Notes: generated by a model from the letters alone, not told the origin. DNA of 64,000 nucleotides from Tenuifilaceae bacterium CYCD (GCA_036322835.1 AP027304.1:1612001-1676000), one strand, 5' to 3'; positions 8,066 through 17,328 are shown, counted from the first letter of the stretch. A program made the numbers and translations.

Positions 8066-9985
8066 TTATTTATAGCTACGTTCCTGAAGTTTCACAAACT
8101 CGAACTTAAGCTCTTCCTTGTGAAGTTGAGGTTCATTACCATCGCCGTTGAATTCCCAAGCCGCAACGTACGAGTACTGCTCATCGTTTCGTTTAGCCTC
8201 TCCAGTGTCGGTCTGGCTCTCCTCGCGGAAGTGCGCTCCGCAGCTCTCCTTCCGATTCAGGGCATCGTAAACCAACAGTTTGCCTAACTCCATAAAATCG
8301 GCAACGCGGCCTGCTTTCTCCAGTTCTTGGTTCAACTCCTCGCCAGTTCCGGGAACTTTAAGGTTTTTCCAGAATTCCTCCTTAAGTTCATTTATCAACG
8401 TTAAGGCTTTTTTCAAACCCTCCTCGTTGCGAACCATACCGCAGTAATCCCACATAATTTTACCCAAGCGCTTATGGAACGATGTGGCTGTTTCGGTTCC
8501 ATTTATCGATAGGAACTTGTTGATACGCTCGCGGGCATTTTTCTCTGCCTCATCGAACTGAGGAAGATTTGTGGCGATTTTTGGCGTTTTAATTTCGTCG
8601 GCCAAGTAATCGGCAATGGTGTAAGGTAGTATAAAGTAGCCATCGCCGGATGTTTGCATAAGCGAACTAGCCCCCAGACGGTTTGCACCGTGGTCGGAGA
8701 AATTAGCCTCGCCAATGGCGAACAGACCGGGAACGGTTGTCATCAAATTATAGTCGATCCAAAGACCACCCATAGTGTAGTGACCCGCAGGGTAAATTCG
8801 CATTGGAGTTTCGTAAGGCGATTCACCGGTAATTTTATGGTACATATCGAACAGGTTGCCGTAACTATCCTCAATAACTTGACGACCCTTTTTGTTGATA
8901 GCATCCTTGAAATCCAGATAAACCGATAATCCTGTAGGGCCTACGCCATAGCCTGCATCGCAACGCTCCTTTGCTGCACGCGATGCAACATCGCGCGGAA
9001 CAAGGTTCCCAAACGCGGGGTAACGACGCTCCAAGTAGTAATCCCTTTCATCCTCAGGAATATCGTTGGGTTTACGTGTATCGCCTTTTTGCTTTGGAAC
9101 CCAAACTCTACCATCGTTACGAAGCGATTCTGACATCAACGTTAACTTACACTGATGGTCGTTTAGCACCGGAATACTGGTTGGGTGAATTTGAACAAAA
9201 CTTGGGTTTGCAAAGTATGCACCCTTCTTGAACGCTTTCCAAGCGGCAGAGCCGTTTGAGTTCAGCGCCAATGTGGATAGATAGTAGATTGTACCGTATC
9301 CACCAGTAGCCAAAACAACAGCGTGCGCAGAGTGACGCTCAATTTCGCCTGTAATTAAGTTCCTAACAACAATGCCTCGTGCTTTGCCATCAATTACAAC
9401 CAAATCCATCATCTCGCGGCGAGGGTACATTGTAACTGTTCCCTTGCTAATTTGACGCGATAGCGCAGAGTAAGCACCAATCATACACTGCTGGCCAGTT
9501 TGTCCTTTGGCGTAGAAGGTTCTAGAAACCTGAACACCTCCAAACGAGCGATTATCGATATATCCACCGTAATCCCTAGCAAACGGAACGCCAAGCGCTG
9601 TATAGTGGTCAATTACCAAATTACTAACCTCGGCAGCACGGTAAACATTGGCCTCGCGGGCACGGTAATCGCCTCCCTTAATCATATCGTAGAAAAGACG
9701 ATAAACGCTATCGTTATCGTTCTTATAATTCTTTGCAGCATTTATACCACCCTGAGCGGCCACGGAATGCGCTCTGCGGGGGCTATCCTGATAGCAGAAA
9801 ACCTTCACGTTGTAGCCCAACTCACCAAGAGTTGACGCTGCCGACGAGCCAGCCAAACCTGTTCCAACAACAATAATATCAATCTTTTTACGGTTTGCGG
9901 GATTCACAAGGTGTAACTTTGCCTTATGGTTTGTCCATTTATCGGCCAATGGACCTTCGGGGATTTTTGCATCGAGCTTACTCAT
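8066..9985 (-). CDS. sdhA: succinate dehydrogenase/fumarate reductase flavoprotein subunit
   Basis: 639 residues, catalysing succinate/fumarate interconversion with covalently bound FAD. Seen: FAD dinucleotide motif GTGLAG (41-46), flavinylation His73 in [10 protein letters not shown], substrate-site block ESLRNDGR, the HYTMGG motif and the C-terminal FAD loop ANRLGASSL. The length and the SdhC partner place it in the B-type family of Bacteroidetes and epsilonproteobacteria. 22 bases separate it from sdhC upstream. Some stretches are GC-richer than the surrounding genes, as expected for a highly expressed core gene. Confidence 0.97.
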   Translation of the reverse strand: MSKLDAKIPEGPLADKWTNHKAKLHLVNPANRKKIDIIVVGTGLAGSSAASTLGELGYNVKVFCYQDSPRRAHSVAAQGGINAAKNYKNDNDSVYRLFYDMIKGGDYRAREANVYRAAEVSNLVIDHYTALGVPFARDYGGYIDNRSFGGVQVSRTFYAKGQTGQQCMIGAYSALSRQISKGTVTMYPRREMMDLVVIDGKARGIVVRNLITGEIERHSAHAVVLATGGYGTIYYLSTLALNSNGSAAWKAFKKGAYFANPSFVQIHPTSIPVLNDHQCKLTLMSESLRNDGRVWVPKQKGDTRKPNDIPEDERDYYLERRYPAFGNLVPRDVASRAAKERCDAGYGVGPTGLSVYLDFKDAINKKGRQVIEDSYGNLFDMYHKITGESPYETPMRIYPAGHYTMGGLWIDYNLMTTVPGLFAIGEANFSDHGANRLGASSLMQTSGDGYFILPYTIADYLADEIKTPKIATNLPQFDEAEKNARERINKFLSINGTETATSFHKRLGKIMWDYCGMVRNEEGLKKALTLINELKEEFWKNLKVPGTGEELNQELEKAGRVADFMELGKLLVYDALNRKESCGAHFREESQTDTGEAKRNDEQYSYVAAWEFNGDGNEPQLHKEELKFEFVKLQERSYK

Positions 9986-10007
9986 ATATTGGATATGTTA
10001 GCTGTGA

Positions 10008-10679
10008 TTACTTAAAAATTAAGAAGTAGAGAGGAATTACGCTATACCCTACAGCAATTACAGTTGCATAGATACAGGCAACCACCTCCAAGCGCTTAAG
10101 CCATTTTGTGCCATTCCAGCCAATGGTTTGGAACGCTGCCCAAAAACCGTGACTTAGGTGTAGCCCAAGGAATATGGCGCCAACAACGTAAAGCAAATCG
10201 TACCACCAGTACTCCATAAATAGACCAGCCACAAGGGAATAGGCATCGTCCATTACTAAGCCATTGTAGTTTATTTTTGGCATTTCGCCAAAACGCATCT
10301 TCCAGAAAAAGTTGGCAAGGTGAATTACTAGGAATATCGATATCATTCCACCCAGAATGTACATGTTTTTCGACGACCAGGTAGAAACTCCATTACCAGA
10401 TGTTTGGGAGTAACCAATTGGGCGGGTTCTTTTGTTTTTTAAGGTGATGTAGGTGGCATAAAATATGTGAAAAATAAAACCCGCAGCTAAAATAGGTTCC
10501 ATAATTTCTATGACAGGATTAGTGCTCATAAAATGGGCGGCATAGTTAAAAACCTCACCATTATCAACAAGTAACATCAAGTTTACGGTTAGGTGAACAA
10601 GTAGGAATACCATCAGGAATAACCCTGTGATACTCATTATCAACTTTTTCCCAATGGACGAATTGAAAATTTCAATCAT
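10008..10679 (-). CDS. sdhC: succinate dehydrogenase/fumarate reductase cytochrome b subunit
   Basis: 223-residue membrane anchor with five hydrophobic segments and well placed His residues (LLVHLTVN, FHIFYATY, LVIHLANFF, GLHLSHGF), consistent with the diheme b558-type single subunit of B-type complexes. Reacts with menaquinone. First gene of the operon; the 238 bases upstream hold no gene and no clear TTTG/TAnnTTTG promoter. Confidence 0.93.
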   Translation of the reverse strand: MIEIFNSSIGKKLIMSITGLFLMVFLLVHLTVNLMLLVDNGEVFNYAAHFMSTNPVIEIMEPILAAGFIFHIFYATYITLKNKRTRPIGYSQTSGNGVSTWSSKNMYILGGMISIFLVIHLANFFWKMRFGEMPKINYNGLVMDDAYSLVAGLFMEYWWYDLLYVVGAIFLGLHLSHGFWAAFQTIGWNGTKWLKRLEVVACIYATVIAVGYSVIPLYFLIFK

Positions 10680-10830
10680 AGCATTAGTGTTTAATTTGGC
10701 AAAACAAGTTAGGAAAAGTTTAATAAAGAGGAAATATGTTATTTGACAATGAGATTTGACTTTTAATCACTATGTATTAGTTTTAGGGTTAGTATAATGC
10801 AATATTTTAACACTTGTACTATATGACTTA

Positions 10831-10855
10831 TCATCCCTTGACGAGTTTGGGATGA
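10831..10855. repeat. small intergenic inverted repeat
   Basis: TCATCCC (10831-10837) and GGGATGA (10849-10855) around an 11-base loop, between divergent sdhC and the hydrolase gene. It shares the arms TCATCC/GGATGA with the hairpin upstream of lpxK at 42826-42850, so both may be relics of one dispersed intergenic element. No T run follows. Confidence 0.45.
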
Positions 10856-10917
10856 CAGGTTTCTTTGAACTTTGGTTATTATCTGAAATTTTGTGTTTAA
10901 AATTTGTTGTCTGAATT

Positions 10918-11718
10918 ATGGAAGGTTATATAGATTTGCCCGTTTGCCGTGTACACTACAAACTTAGTGGCAAAGGCCCTGTTGTTTTACTTGTGCATGG
11001 GTACATAGAGAGCCTTGATGTTTGGAACGATCTTACATGTGGGTTGGAATCCAATTTTACAGTGTTGCGGGTTGATTTACCTGGGCATGGAAAGTCGGAT
11101 TGTAGGTTGCAGACTATCAGTATGGAACTTATGGCCGATAGTATTAGCGCGGTGATGTCGCATTTATCTGTTAAAAAAGCATTTTTTATTGGGCACTCTA
11201 TGGGTGGGTATGTAGGGTTAGCTTTTGCGGAACGTTATCCGAATTGGTTAACGGGTCTTTGCATGCTCCATTCAACACCCAATGCCGATACCCCTGAGAA
11301 ACATCAGAGTAGAATCAACGATGTTGAAGTTGTCAGGAATGGTGGGAAAAAAGATATTGTTTACCTAAGTATTCCTAGGCTGTTTGCCAATCAAAATCTA
11401 GAGAAAATGGATGATCTGGTTGATAAGTCCATTCAAATTGCATTGTCCACTTCCGATCAGGGCATTATAGGTGCATTGAATGGAATGGCTCTACGACCCG
11501 ACAGGAATCACATAGTTGATTCTGCTAACTTCCCTGTATTCTTTGTTTTTGGGAAACATGACAATCTTATTTCTATGGAGATTGTGGCATCGCTCGCCGA
11601 AAGGCATAAAAAAGCCCGAACTGTAATTCTTAACAATTCGGGCCATATGGGTTTTGTTGAGGAGAAAGATCAAACTATTGCCGCTATAAAATCGTTTCTA
11701 ACCCAAGTTTTAAGTTGA
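10918..11718 (+). CDS. alpha/beta hydrolase
   Basis: 266-residue cytoplasmic serine hydrolase. Oxyanion motif VHGY (27-30), nucleophile Ser94 in GHSMGG, probable acid Asp215 in GKHDN, and His243 in SGHMG complete the triad. The nearest families are the esterase/BioH/menaquinone-type carboxylester hydrolases; the substrate is unknown. Its last 49 bases overlap the convergent S41 protease gene, and its codons 233-242 contain that gene's terminator. A TCTGAA-type repeat lies directly ahead of the ATG. Confidence 0.88.
   Translation: MEGYIDLPVCRVHYKLSGKGPVVLLVHGYIESLDVWNDLTCGLESNFTVLRVDLPGHGKSDCRLQTISMELMADSISAVMSHLSVKKAFFIGHSMGGYVGLAFAERYPNWLTGLCMLHSTPNADTPEKHQSRINDVEVVRNGGKKDIVYLSIPRLFANQNLEKMDDLVDKSIQIALSTSDQGIIGALNGMALRPDRNHIVDSANFPVFFVFGKHDNLISMEIVASLAERHKKARTVILNNSGHMGFVEEKDQTIAAIKSFLTQVLS
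11607..11643 (-). terminator. terminator of the S41 protease inside the hydrolase gene
   Basis: Minus strand GCCCGAA (11643-11637), a 16-base loop with extra internal pairing, TTCGGGC (11620-11614), then six T. It lies 27 bases after the protease stop and entirely within codons of the opposing hydrolase gene. Confidence 0.75.
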
Positions 11719-13382
11719 GATTGAATTAGAATGGCAGGATCTACTCCTTTGAGTGAGACCGATGCTGTTGGGTTATTTGTTGGCTGATCCATAATCTCGA
11801 TTGCCTTGAGTAGGGTCTCATCGATGAGTTGAATGTAAGGATAGAAACCTTCGCTATCGATGATGTTCCTTGCAATGGTGGCTTTTAGTTGCGTTTCAAT
11901 AATCAATTTCGATTCTTTAATTTCAGAATTATTTGGCTTTACCCCGTTCTGCTCGGCATACTGTACAAAATCACCGACCAAGTTAAATTGATTAAGGAAT
12001 TTATTTACCGAATCAAAGTCCTTTAGCGATCGCGATTCCTTTCTGTGCTTATCGGTGAAAGAGAAAGCAAACCTGTATATCAAATTCCTGCGCGAAACTT
12101 GCTGCAAATATGGAGTTATTCCAACAGTATCGAGAGGGACAAATACATCGGGCATAATTCCACCGCCTCCGTAAACAGTTCTACCTCCAACGGTTTGGAA
12201 TTTTAGTGAGTCGGCAAACTGAATACTATCAGCCTCCCTAAATTCACCATGGATATACCTATTGCTAATGTCGTTAAAGTATTCGTCATCGCCTGGTTTG
12301 TAAGGTTTCTGGATGCTGCGTCCGGATGGTGTGTAGTAACGTGCAATGGTAAGTCGTAATGCCGAGCCATCGGAAAAGAAGATTTGTTCCTGAACTAAAC
12401 CTTTTCCAAACGAACGGCGACCAATAATTTTGCCTCTATCGTTATCCTGAATTGCCCCGGCAAGAATTTCGCTGGCCGAAGCCGAGAATTCATCTATCAA
12501 AATCTCTAAGTCAAGATCTTGGCAGCTGCCTTTGCCGTTGGAGTATATATCCTGCCTTGCCCTGTTTTTTCCCTGAGTGTAAACGATGAGTTGATCTTTG
12601 CCCAGAAACTCGTTGGCAATATTGGTGGCGGCATCCATGTAACCACCGCTATTGCTGCGTAGATCGATAATGAGTTTTTTCATTCCAAGATCTCTCAGCT
12701 TATCTATTGCATGCAGAAATTCAGCATAGGTAGTTTTGGCAAACGTTGTTATTTTGATGTATCCAATATCCGAGGATGCCATGTAGCTCACATCAACGCT
12801 GTTTATTGGAATTTTATCCCTGATAATCTCAAAGTCGATAAGTTCTTTAACATCGCTTCGTTTAATCCCCACATTAACGTGAGTTCCTGTAGGTCCTTTA
12901 AGTAGTAGGGGAATACTGTCGAATGGAAACTTAATGCCTGCAATGTTTTTCCCGTTTACAGTGATGATTCTGTCGCCAGCAAGGATTCCCAATCTTTCCG
13001 ATGGCCCTCCGGGTATTGTGTTTATTACCACAGCGGTATCGTTCGACATGTTAAACTGTATTCCAATTCCGTCGAAACCGCCCTCAAGGGGCTCGTTTAC
13101 TGTTTGAAAATCGGATGCAGGGATGTAGACCGAGTGTGGGTCTAAATTCTTCAAAATGGCAGGGATTGAATTTTCCACAAGGGTATTCATCGAAATTGTA
13201 TCGACATACTCCTCCTGGATGTAGTTGATAACACTGCTTAGTTTATCGGATTTGGGATAAACAAGAAGGTTAGGCTTTTCGTTGTGGTTGCCGAATCGGA
13301 TACCAATAAAAATTCCCACAACCAGCATAAGTGCCAGTACAATTGGGTAAACAATATCCTTTTTGCTGTTTTGGTATGCCAT
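11670..13382 (-). CDS. S41 family C-terminal processing peptidase
   Basis: 570 residues: N-terminal membrane anchor (about 12-30), a PDZ domain (about 85-170, GIGIQFNM and AGDRIITVNGKNI), and a tail-specific protease domain with the Ser region SASASEILAG and catalytic Lys in RRSFGKGLVQEQ. It probably trims proteins in the periplasm. Start: an open frame reaches 13439, but that would overlap the upstream deaminase by 44 bases; ATG 13382 (MAYQNSKK) leaves 13 bases and is preferred. Likely an operon with the deaminase. Confidence 0.92.
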   Translation of the reverse strand: MAYQNSKKDIVYPIVLALMLVVGIFIGIRFGNHNEKPNLLVYPKSDKLSSVINYIQEEYVDTISMNTLVENSIPAILKNLDPHSVYIPASDFQTVNEPLEGGFDGIGIQFNMSNDTAVVINTIPGGPSERLGILAGDRIITVNGKNIAGIKFPFDSIPLLLKGPTGTHVNVGIKRSDVKELIDFEIIRDKIPINSVDVSYMASSDIGYIKITTFAKTTYAEFLHAIDKLRDLGMKKLIIDLRSNSGGYMDAATNIANEFLGKDQLIVYTQGKNRARQDIYSNGKGSCQDLDLEILIDEFSASASEILAGAIQDNDRGKIIGRRSFGKGLVQEQIFFSDGSALRLTIARYYTPSGRSIQKPYKPGDDEYFNDISNRYIHGEFREADSIQFADSLKFQTVGGRTVYGGGGIMPDVFVPLDTVGITPYLQQVSRRNLIYRFAFSFTDKHRKESRSLKDFDSVNKFLNQFNLVGDFVQYAEQNGVKPNNSEIKESKLIIETQLKATIARNIIDSEGFYPYIQLIDETLLKAIEIMDQPTNNPTASVSLKGVDPAILIQSQLKTWVRNDFIAAIV

Positions 13383-13395
13383 TTTGTGATTAATG

Positions 13396-13854
13396 CTAAT
13401 GGTTTGTAATATCCTCAATTTCGATTTTAACAACTTCAATGCCCGCTCTGTTCAAAAGATCTATGCCGTCGAGCGTGTGGTATTCATCGCAAAAAACAAC
13501 GCGTTTAATTCCTGCCTGAATAATCAGTTTTGAACACTCCATGCATGGCGAAGAGGTGACGTATAGCGTTGCTCCATCGGAGCTGTTGCTCGATTTGGCA
13601 ACCTTTGTAATGGCGTTGGCCTCGGCGTGCAGAACGTATGGTTTTGTTTTGCCTGCCTCGTCCTCGCAAACATTCTCGAAACCTGATGGTGTTCCGTTAT
13701 AACCGTCGGAAATAATCATTCGGTCCTTCACAATCAGCGCACCAACCTGTCTGCGTTGGCAGTACGAGTTTTTTGACCAAATTTTGGCCATCTCAAGGTA
13801 GCGCCTATCAAACTGAGACTGTTTTTCGCCGTATGGGTATTTTTTCTTATCCAT
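13396..13854 (-). CDS. deoxycytidylate (dCMP) deaminase
   Basis: 152 residues of the zinc deaminase fold: HAEAN with His76 and Glu78, and SPCMEC with Cys104 and Cys107, bind zinc and activate water. Converts dCMP to dUMP for dTTP synthesis. The family is also annotated ComE operon protein 2, but no competence genes are present. TATATTTG on the minus strand (13867-13860), six bases before the ATG, fits a -7 box and would give an almost leaderless transcript. No -33 box is seen. Confidence 0.92.
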   Translation of the reverse strand: MDKKKYPYGEKQSQFDRRYLEMAKIWSKNSYCQRRQVGALIVKDRMIISDGYNGTPSGFENVCEDEAGKTKPYVLHAEANAITKVAKSSNSSDGATLYVTSSPCMECSKLIIQAGIKRVVFCDEYHTLDGIDLLNRAGIEVVKIEIEDITNH

Positions 13855-14349
13855 TTGCTCAAATATAAGAATAAGGAATTTGACAGTGCGATATTACAAG
13901 AATTTTAGTAAAAAATAGCTTTTGTGGAGTGGTTGGCGAAAAATAATTTTGTGTTGAGATCGGCCAAGCTTGTGTTTGCCGGAAAAATTTTAAACGTCAG
14001 AGGATTCCTTTGAAATGATGCATGCGTTGATGGTTCTTAACCCATTGTTGTACCGCTAAGGCAAGCATACCTTCCCGAACGTATGTCGTAGATGTGCAGC
14101 ATATGTTCGGGGAATTCCGAAAGAATCTCGTAGGGCTCTGGGGAATCTTCGGGAATAACCGAAGAGTTGCTGCAGCCTTTTGTTGAATCTTCGGGAACTC
14201 CCGATTGTTTGCTACAAAGTTACGGGATATGTTCGGGTGTTTCTGACGATTTGCCGTAGAGTTGTGACAGTAAAGATATACCTAGTAACGATATTTGCGT
14301 TTTCAGGCCTGATCTTAACTTCCTCTATTTTAGAGTTTAGCCTGTGGTA
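13855..14349. other. gene-free region with a cluster of small TTCGGG palindromes
   Basis: About 495 bases without a supportable gene between the deaminase and the rpsT terminator. From 14074 to 14240 it holds several related motifs: CCCGAACGTATG (14074-14085), TTCGGGGAATTCCGAA (14106-14121), CTTCGGGAATAACCGAAG (14147-14164), TCGGGAACTCCCGA (14191-14204) and ATATGTTCGGG near 14229. Each palindrome can fold as a short hairpin with a 2-6 base loop. CATAYGTTCGGG occurs in both orientations. No open frame of note covers them. They could be a structured RNA, protein binding sites or remnants of a repeat family. Confidence 0.5.
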
Positions 14350-14375
14350 ATAAAAAAGCCCCAGTTATGGGGCTT
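14350..14375 (-). terminator. terminator of rpsT
   Basis: Perfect AAGCCCC / GGGGCTT hairpin (14356-14362, 14369-14375, 6-base loop) followed by TTTTTTA on the minus strand, 27 bases after the rpsT stop. Confidence 0.92.
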
Positions 14376-14401
14376 CTATATATCAATATAATCTCAATCA
14401 A

Positions 14402-14656
14402 TTATTGAAGAACATTCACATGCTTCTGAATCGAACTCTTAAGGTTTGATGCTTTGTTTTTGTGAATGATATTCTTTTTAGCAAGTTTATCTAACAAAGC
14501 AGATACCTTGGGTAACATTTCAGTTGCAACAGCCTTATCGGTAGTTGTTCTTAATGCTTTTAAAGCATTACGTGTGGTTTTGGCAAAATATCTATTGTGA
14601 ACTCTGCGAGCTTCAGTTTGCCTATTCCTTTTTTCCGATGATTTGTGGTTTGCCAT
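14402..14656 (-). CDS. rpsT: 30S ribosomal protein S20
   Basis: 84 residues, highly basic, all helical, with the family start [18 protein letters not shown] and the conserved [11 protein letters not shown] block near the C-terminus. It binds 16S rRNA early in 30S assembly. The ATG is only 24 bases after the 3' end of tRNA-Glu, with no promoter in between, so the mRNA is probably co-transcribed with the tRNA and freed by tRNA 3' processing. Confidence 0.97.
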   Translation of the reverse strand: MANHKSSEKRNRQTEARRVHNRYFAKTTRNALKALRTTTDKAVATEMLPKVSALLDKLAKKNIIHKNKASNLKSSIQKHVNVLQ

Positions 14657-14680
14657 CTCTTTAAGTATATTCTTGTTATG

Positions 14681-14752
14681 TAGCCCGTAGGGGAATCGAA
14701 CCCCTGTTACCAGGATGAAAACCTGACGTCCTAACCCCTAGACGAACGGGCC
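14681..14752 (-). tRNA. tRNA-Glu (TTC)
   Basis: Minus-strand 72-base cloverleaf: acceptor GGCCCGT / ACGGGCT, anticodon stem TCAGG/CCTGG with loop TTTTCAT (anticodon TTC), T arm AGGGG-TTCGATT-CCCCT, discriminator A. CCA is not encoded. It lies directly upstream of rpsT on the same strand. Confidence 0.97.
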
Positions 14753-14793
14753 TTGAAATCCTTGCAAGGGGTGTTACCTTATCAAAGCGGGTG

Positions 14794-14824
14794 CAAAGGT
14801 ATATGATTTTTTATTTCCTGCAAA
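14794..14824 (-). promoter_or_regulatory. promoter of tRNA-Glu and rpsT
   Basis: Minus strand TTTG (14824-14821), 19 bases, TACCTTTG (14801-14794): an exact match to the Bacteroidetes housekeeping consensus. Transcription would start near 14787, about 35 bases before the tRNA. Confidence 0.8.
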
Positions 14825-14896
14825 AATTTTTGAAAAAAAATGAAAAAAATGTTCGTTTCTTAATCATTAATATTGTGTATAAACGATATAGCTCAA

Positions 14897-16270
14897 CTAT
14901 TGATCCTTATCAATAATATTGTTAGCTAGTTCCTGTAGGTTAACCCCCGAGAAATTCCCAGATGTCATGATTAGTAAGTTCTTATTTTTCCAATCAATCT
15001 GTTTTAAGAGAGCAACCAAATCACTTGAATTGGTAAATACCTCCAATGAGGATTTTCCAAATCCAACTTTTACCTCATCGGCGCTAATTGCAAGCAGTCT
15101 TTTGTGCTCAATAGTCTGTGGGTTAAAGTAAACAATAGGTCTATCGGCATCGTCGAGCGTTCCATGGTATTGTGCCAAAAACTCTTTGGTTAAGCTACTA
15201 AACGTGTGTAGTTCAAAGCAAGCAACCAACTCTCTGTCCGGAAACGCTTCCCTGACCGCCTTTAATGTTGCGCTAACCTTTGACGGGGAGTGAGCAAAAT
15301 CGAGGAAAACTTTGGTGGTTGGGTTGTTTGCTAAGCATTGCAATCTTTTTGCTGCGCCTTTGAATTCTCCTATTGCTTTGTGGAATTGCACTTCGTTTAT
15401 GCCTAAAAGTTTGCAAACCGCTTTGGTTGCACCAATATTCTGCATGTTGTGTTTCCCAAATACTTTTAGTGGATGTGTTTTTCCTTCGTAAATTAATGAG
15501 TAATTTCCCGATGAATCGATATCGTATTCCTGCGTGGTGTATGGGATATAGTTAATGTCCTTACGTTTTGATGATTTTACCACATCAACCACCTCTTTAT
15601 CATCGTTACAGTATATAAGTGTACCATTGGATTCAATACAGTCAATAAATATCGAGAATTGATTTTTGTAGTTCTCAAAGGTTGGAAAAACGTTGATGTG
15701 ATCCCACGCAATCCCTGATATTACTGCAATGTTTGGTTTATAAACGTGAAACTTTGGTCGTGGATCGATGGGAGAGGTGAGGTACTCGTCGCCCTCAAAA
15801 ACTGCATATTTGGTATCGTAGCTAAATCCAACCATGTTGTCGAATCCATCAATTTGTGCTCCAACCATGTAGTCGAAATCAACCCCCGATTGTTTCAAAA
15901 CGTGCATGATCATTGAGGTGATGGTTGTTTTACCATGACTTCCCCCAATAACAATGCGGGTTTTGTTCTTGGTTTGCTCATAAAGATACTCTGGGTAGGA
16001 GTATATTTTTATTCCGAGTTCTTTTGCCTTTATTAGTTCAGGGTTGTCGGATCGGGCATGCATCCCGAGTACAATTGCATCCAAATTTGGTGTAATTATG
16101 TCGGGATTCCACCCAGTATGCTGTGGCAGTAAACCGTGATTTTTCAACCGCGAGAGCGATGGTTCAAATATTTCATCATCTGAACCAGTTATTTCATACC
16201 CCTTTGCTTTTAAAGCGATTGCTAAATTGTGCATGGCGCTTCCGCCTATGGCTATAAAATGGATCTTCAT
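14897..16270 (-). CDS. mpl: UDP-N-acetylmuramate:peptide ligase (Mpl-type Mur ligase)
   Basis: 457 residues with the Mur ligase plan: N-terminal Rossmann-like domain (FIAIGGSAMHNLA), ATP-binding loop GGSHGKTT (109-116), middle-domain motif FEGDEYLTSPIDPRPK and a C-terminal domain with DFAHSPSKV. Mpl joins recycled tripeptide to UDP-MurNAc, saving cell-wall material. The DEY...DPRPKF block and the lack of a MurC-type neighbourhood (no dcw genes) favour Mpl over MurC. A minus-strand TACTTTTG at 16325-16318 may be its -7 promoter box. Confidence 0.85.
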   Translation of the reverse strand: MKIHFIAIGGSAMHNLAIALKAKGYEITGSDDEIFEPSLSRLKNHGLLPQHTGWNPDIITPNLDAIVLGMHARSDNPELIKAKELGIKIYSYPEYLYEQTKNKTRIVIGGSHGKTTITSMIMHVLKQSGVDFDYMVGAQIDGFDNMVGFSYDTKYAVFEGDEYLTSPIDPRPKFHVYKPNIAVISGIAWDHINVFPTFENYKNQFSIFIDCIESNGTLIYCNDDKEVVDVVKSSKRKDINYIPYTTQEYDIDSSGNYSLIYEGKTHPLKVFGKHNMQNIGATKAVCKLLGINEVQFHKAIGEFKGAAKRLQCLANNPTTKVFLDFAHSPSKVSATLKAVREAFPDRELVACFELHTFSSLTKEFLAQYHGTLDDADRPIVYFNPQTIEHKRLLAISADEVKVGFGKSSLEVFTNSSDLVALLKQIDWKNKNLLIMTSGNFSGVNLQELANNIIDKDQ

Positions 16271-16473
16271 AAGTAGATTAGATTTGCAATAAAAACATAC
16301 TTATACCAAAACTTTGTCAAAAGTAAAACTTTGCATGGAAATTATTAAGTATACCTCAGTTTTAAATTTTGAATTGAGCCAATCTGTCGTGTAAATAAAA
16401 ACAAACCAGTAAATTTGCTGTTTATATTAAAGTTTGATCTGATATCTGAAGTCTAAAATCTAATGTCTGTTTT

Positions 16474-17328
16474 ATGAAACTTTCCTACTTCAATATAACC
16501 AACTTTAAGGTCGATGGCGGTGCTATGTTTGGTGTTGTTCCCAAGGTGATGTGGAATAAAGTATATCCTGCCGATGAGAATAATTTAATACCGTTGACGC
16601 TAAAATCTTTAGTTGTGGAGAGTAATGGCAGGGTCATCCTTGTTGATAACGGTATTGGTGATAAACAGGACGAGAAGTTCATGCAGTATGTTTATGCCTT
16701 TGGCGGCGAGGGTTTGTTAAATGGATTGGCAGCCCGGGGCTATAAGCCCGAGGACATTACAGATGTAGTTTTAACCCATCTTCATTACGATCATTGTGGT
16801 GGTGGAGTATATCGCGATAGCAAGGGGAATTTTAAGTTGACATTCCCCAATGCAAAATATCATATTTCATCAGCGCAATGGAGCAACGCGATCAATCCAA
16901 ATGCTCGCGAGGCCGATTCGTATTTGCCTGAGAACATATTTCCCATGCAAAATTTAGGTGCACTGAATTTAGTAGAGCAGGAGTGTGATTTGATTCCTAA
17001 TTTTAGTTTGAGAATCTTCAATGGTCACACCCGGGGTCAAATGATTCCTATAGTTAAGTATCGGGGAAGAACGCTGGCGTTTGTAGCCGATCTGTTTCCA
17101 TTCCGCTCTCATCTTTCGTTGCCATGGATTATGAGTTACGATATAGAACCCATGGTTACCTTAAAGGAAAAGGAATCTTTTCTTAATGAGGCATTACTTG
17201 GAGATTATTATTTTGTTTACCAACACGATTATTATGCCGATTGTAGCCGCGTTTACCCTACAAGCAAGGGTGTAAGAGCCTCCGAGGGATTTTCGTTTGA
17301 ACAACTACTGAAGGATCTGGGAGAATAA
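16474..17328 (+). CDS. MBL-fold metallohydrolase
   Basis: 284 residues with the metallo-beta-lactamase fold: HLHYDHCGG (zinc motif HxHxDH), a later NGHTRGQ His, VADLFP Asp, and a C-terminal QHDYYAD. Closest to the N-acyl homoserine lactonase/PNKP-type hydrolases of the Glyoxalase II superfamily, but substrate not determinable. ATG 16474 follows a TCTGAA/TCTAA repeat tract directly. Its 3' end overlaps the convergent gene ending at 17305 by 24 bases. Confidence 0.87.
   Translation: MKLSYFNITNFKVDGGAMFGVVPKVMWNKVYPADENNLIPLTLKSLVVESNGRVILVDNGIGDKQDEKFMQYVYAFGGEGLLNGLAARGYKPEDITDVVLTHLHYDHCGGGVYRDSKGNFKLTFPNAKYHISSAQWSNAINPNAREADSYLPENIFPMQNLGALNLVEQECDLIPNFSLRIFNGHTRGQMIPIVKYRGRTLAFVADLFPFRSHLSLPWIMSYDIEPMVTLKEKESFLNEALLGDYYFVYQHDYYADCSRVYPTSKGVRASEGFSFEQLLKDLGE

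Noticed and set aside
13382-13439. Longer start for the S41 protease
   Set aside because: Would overlap the deaminase by 44 bases and adds a basic stretch before the membrane anchor.
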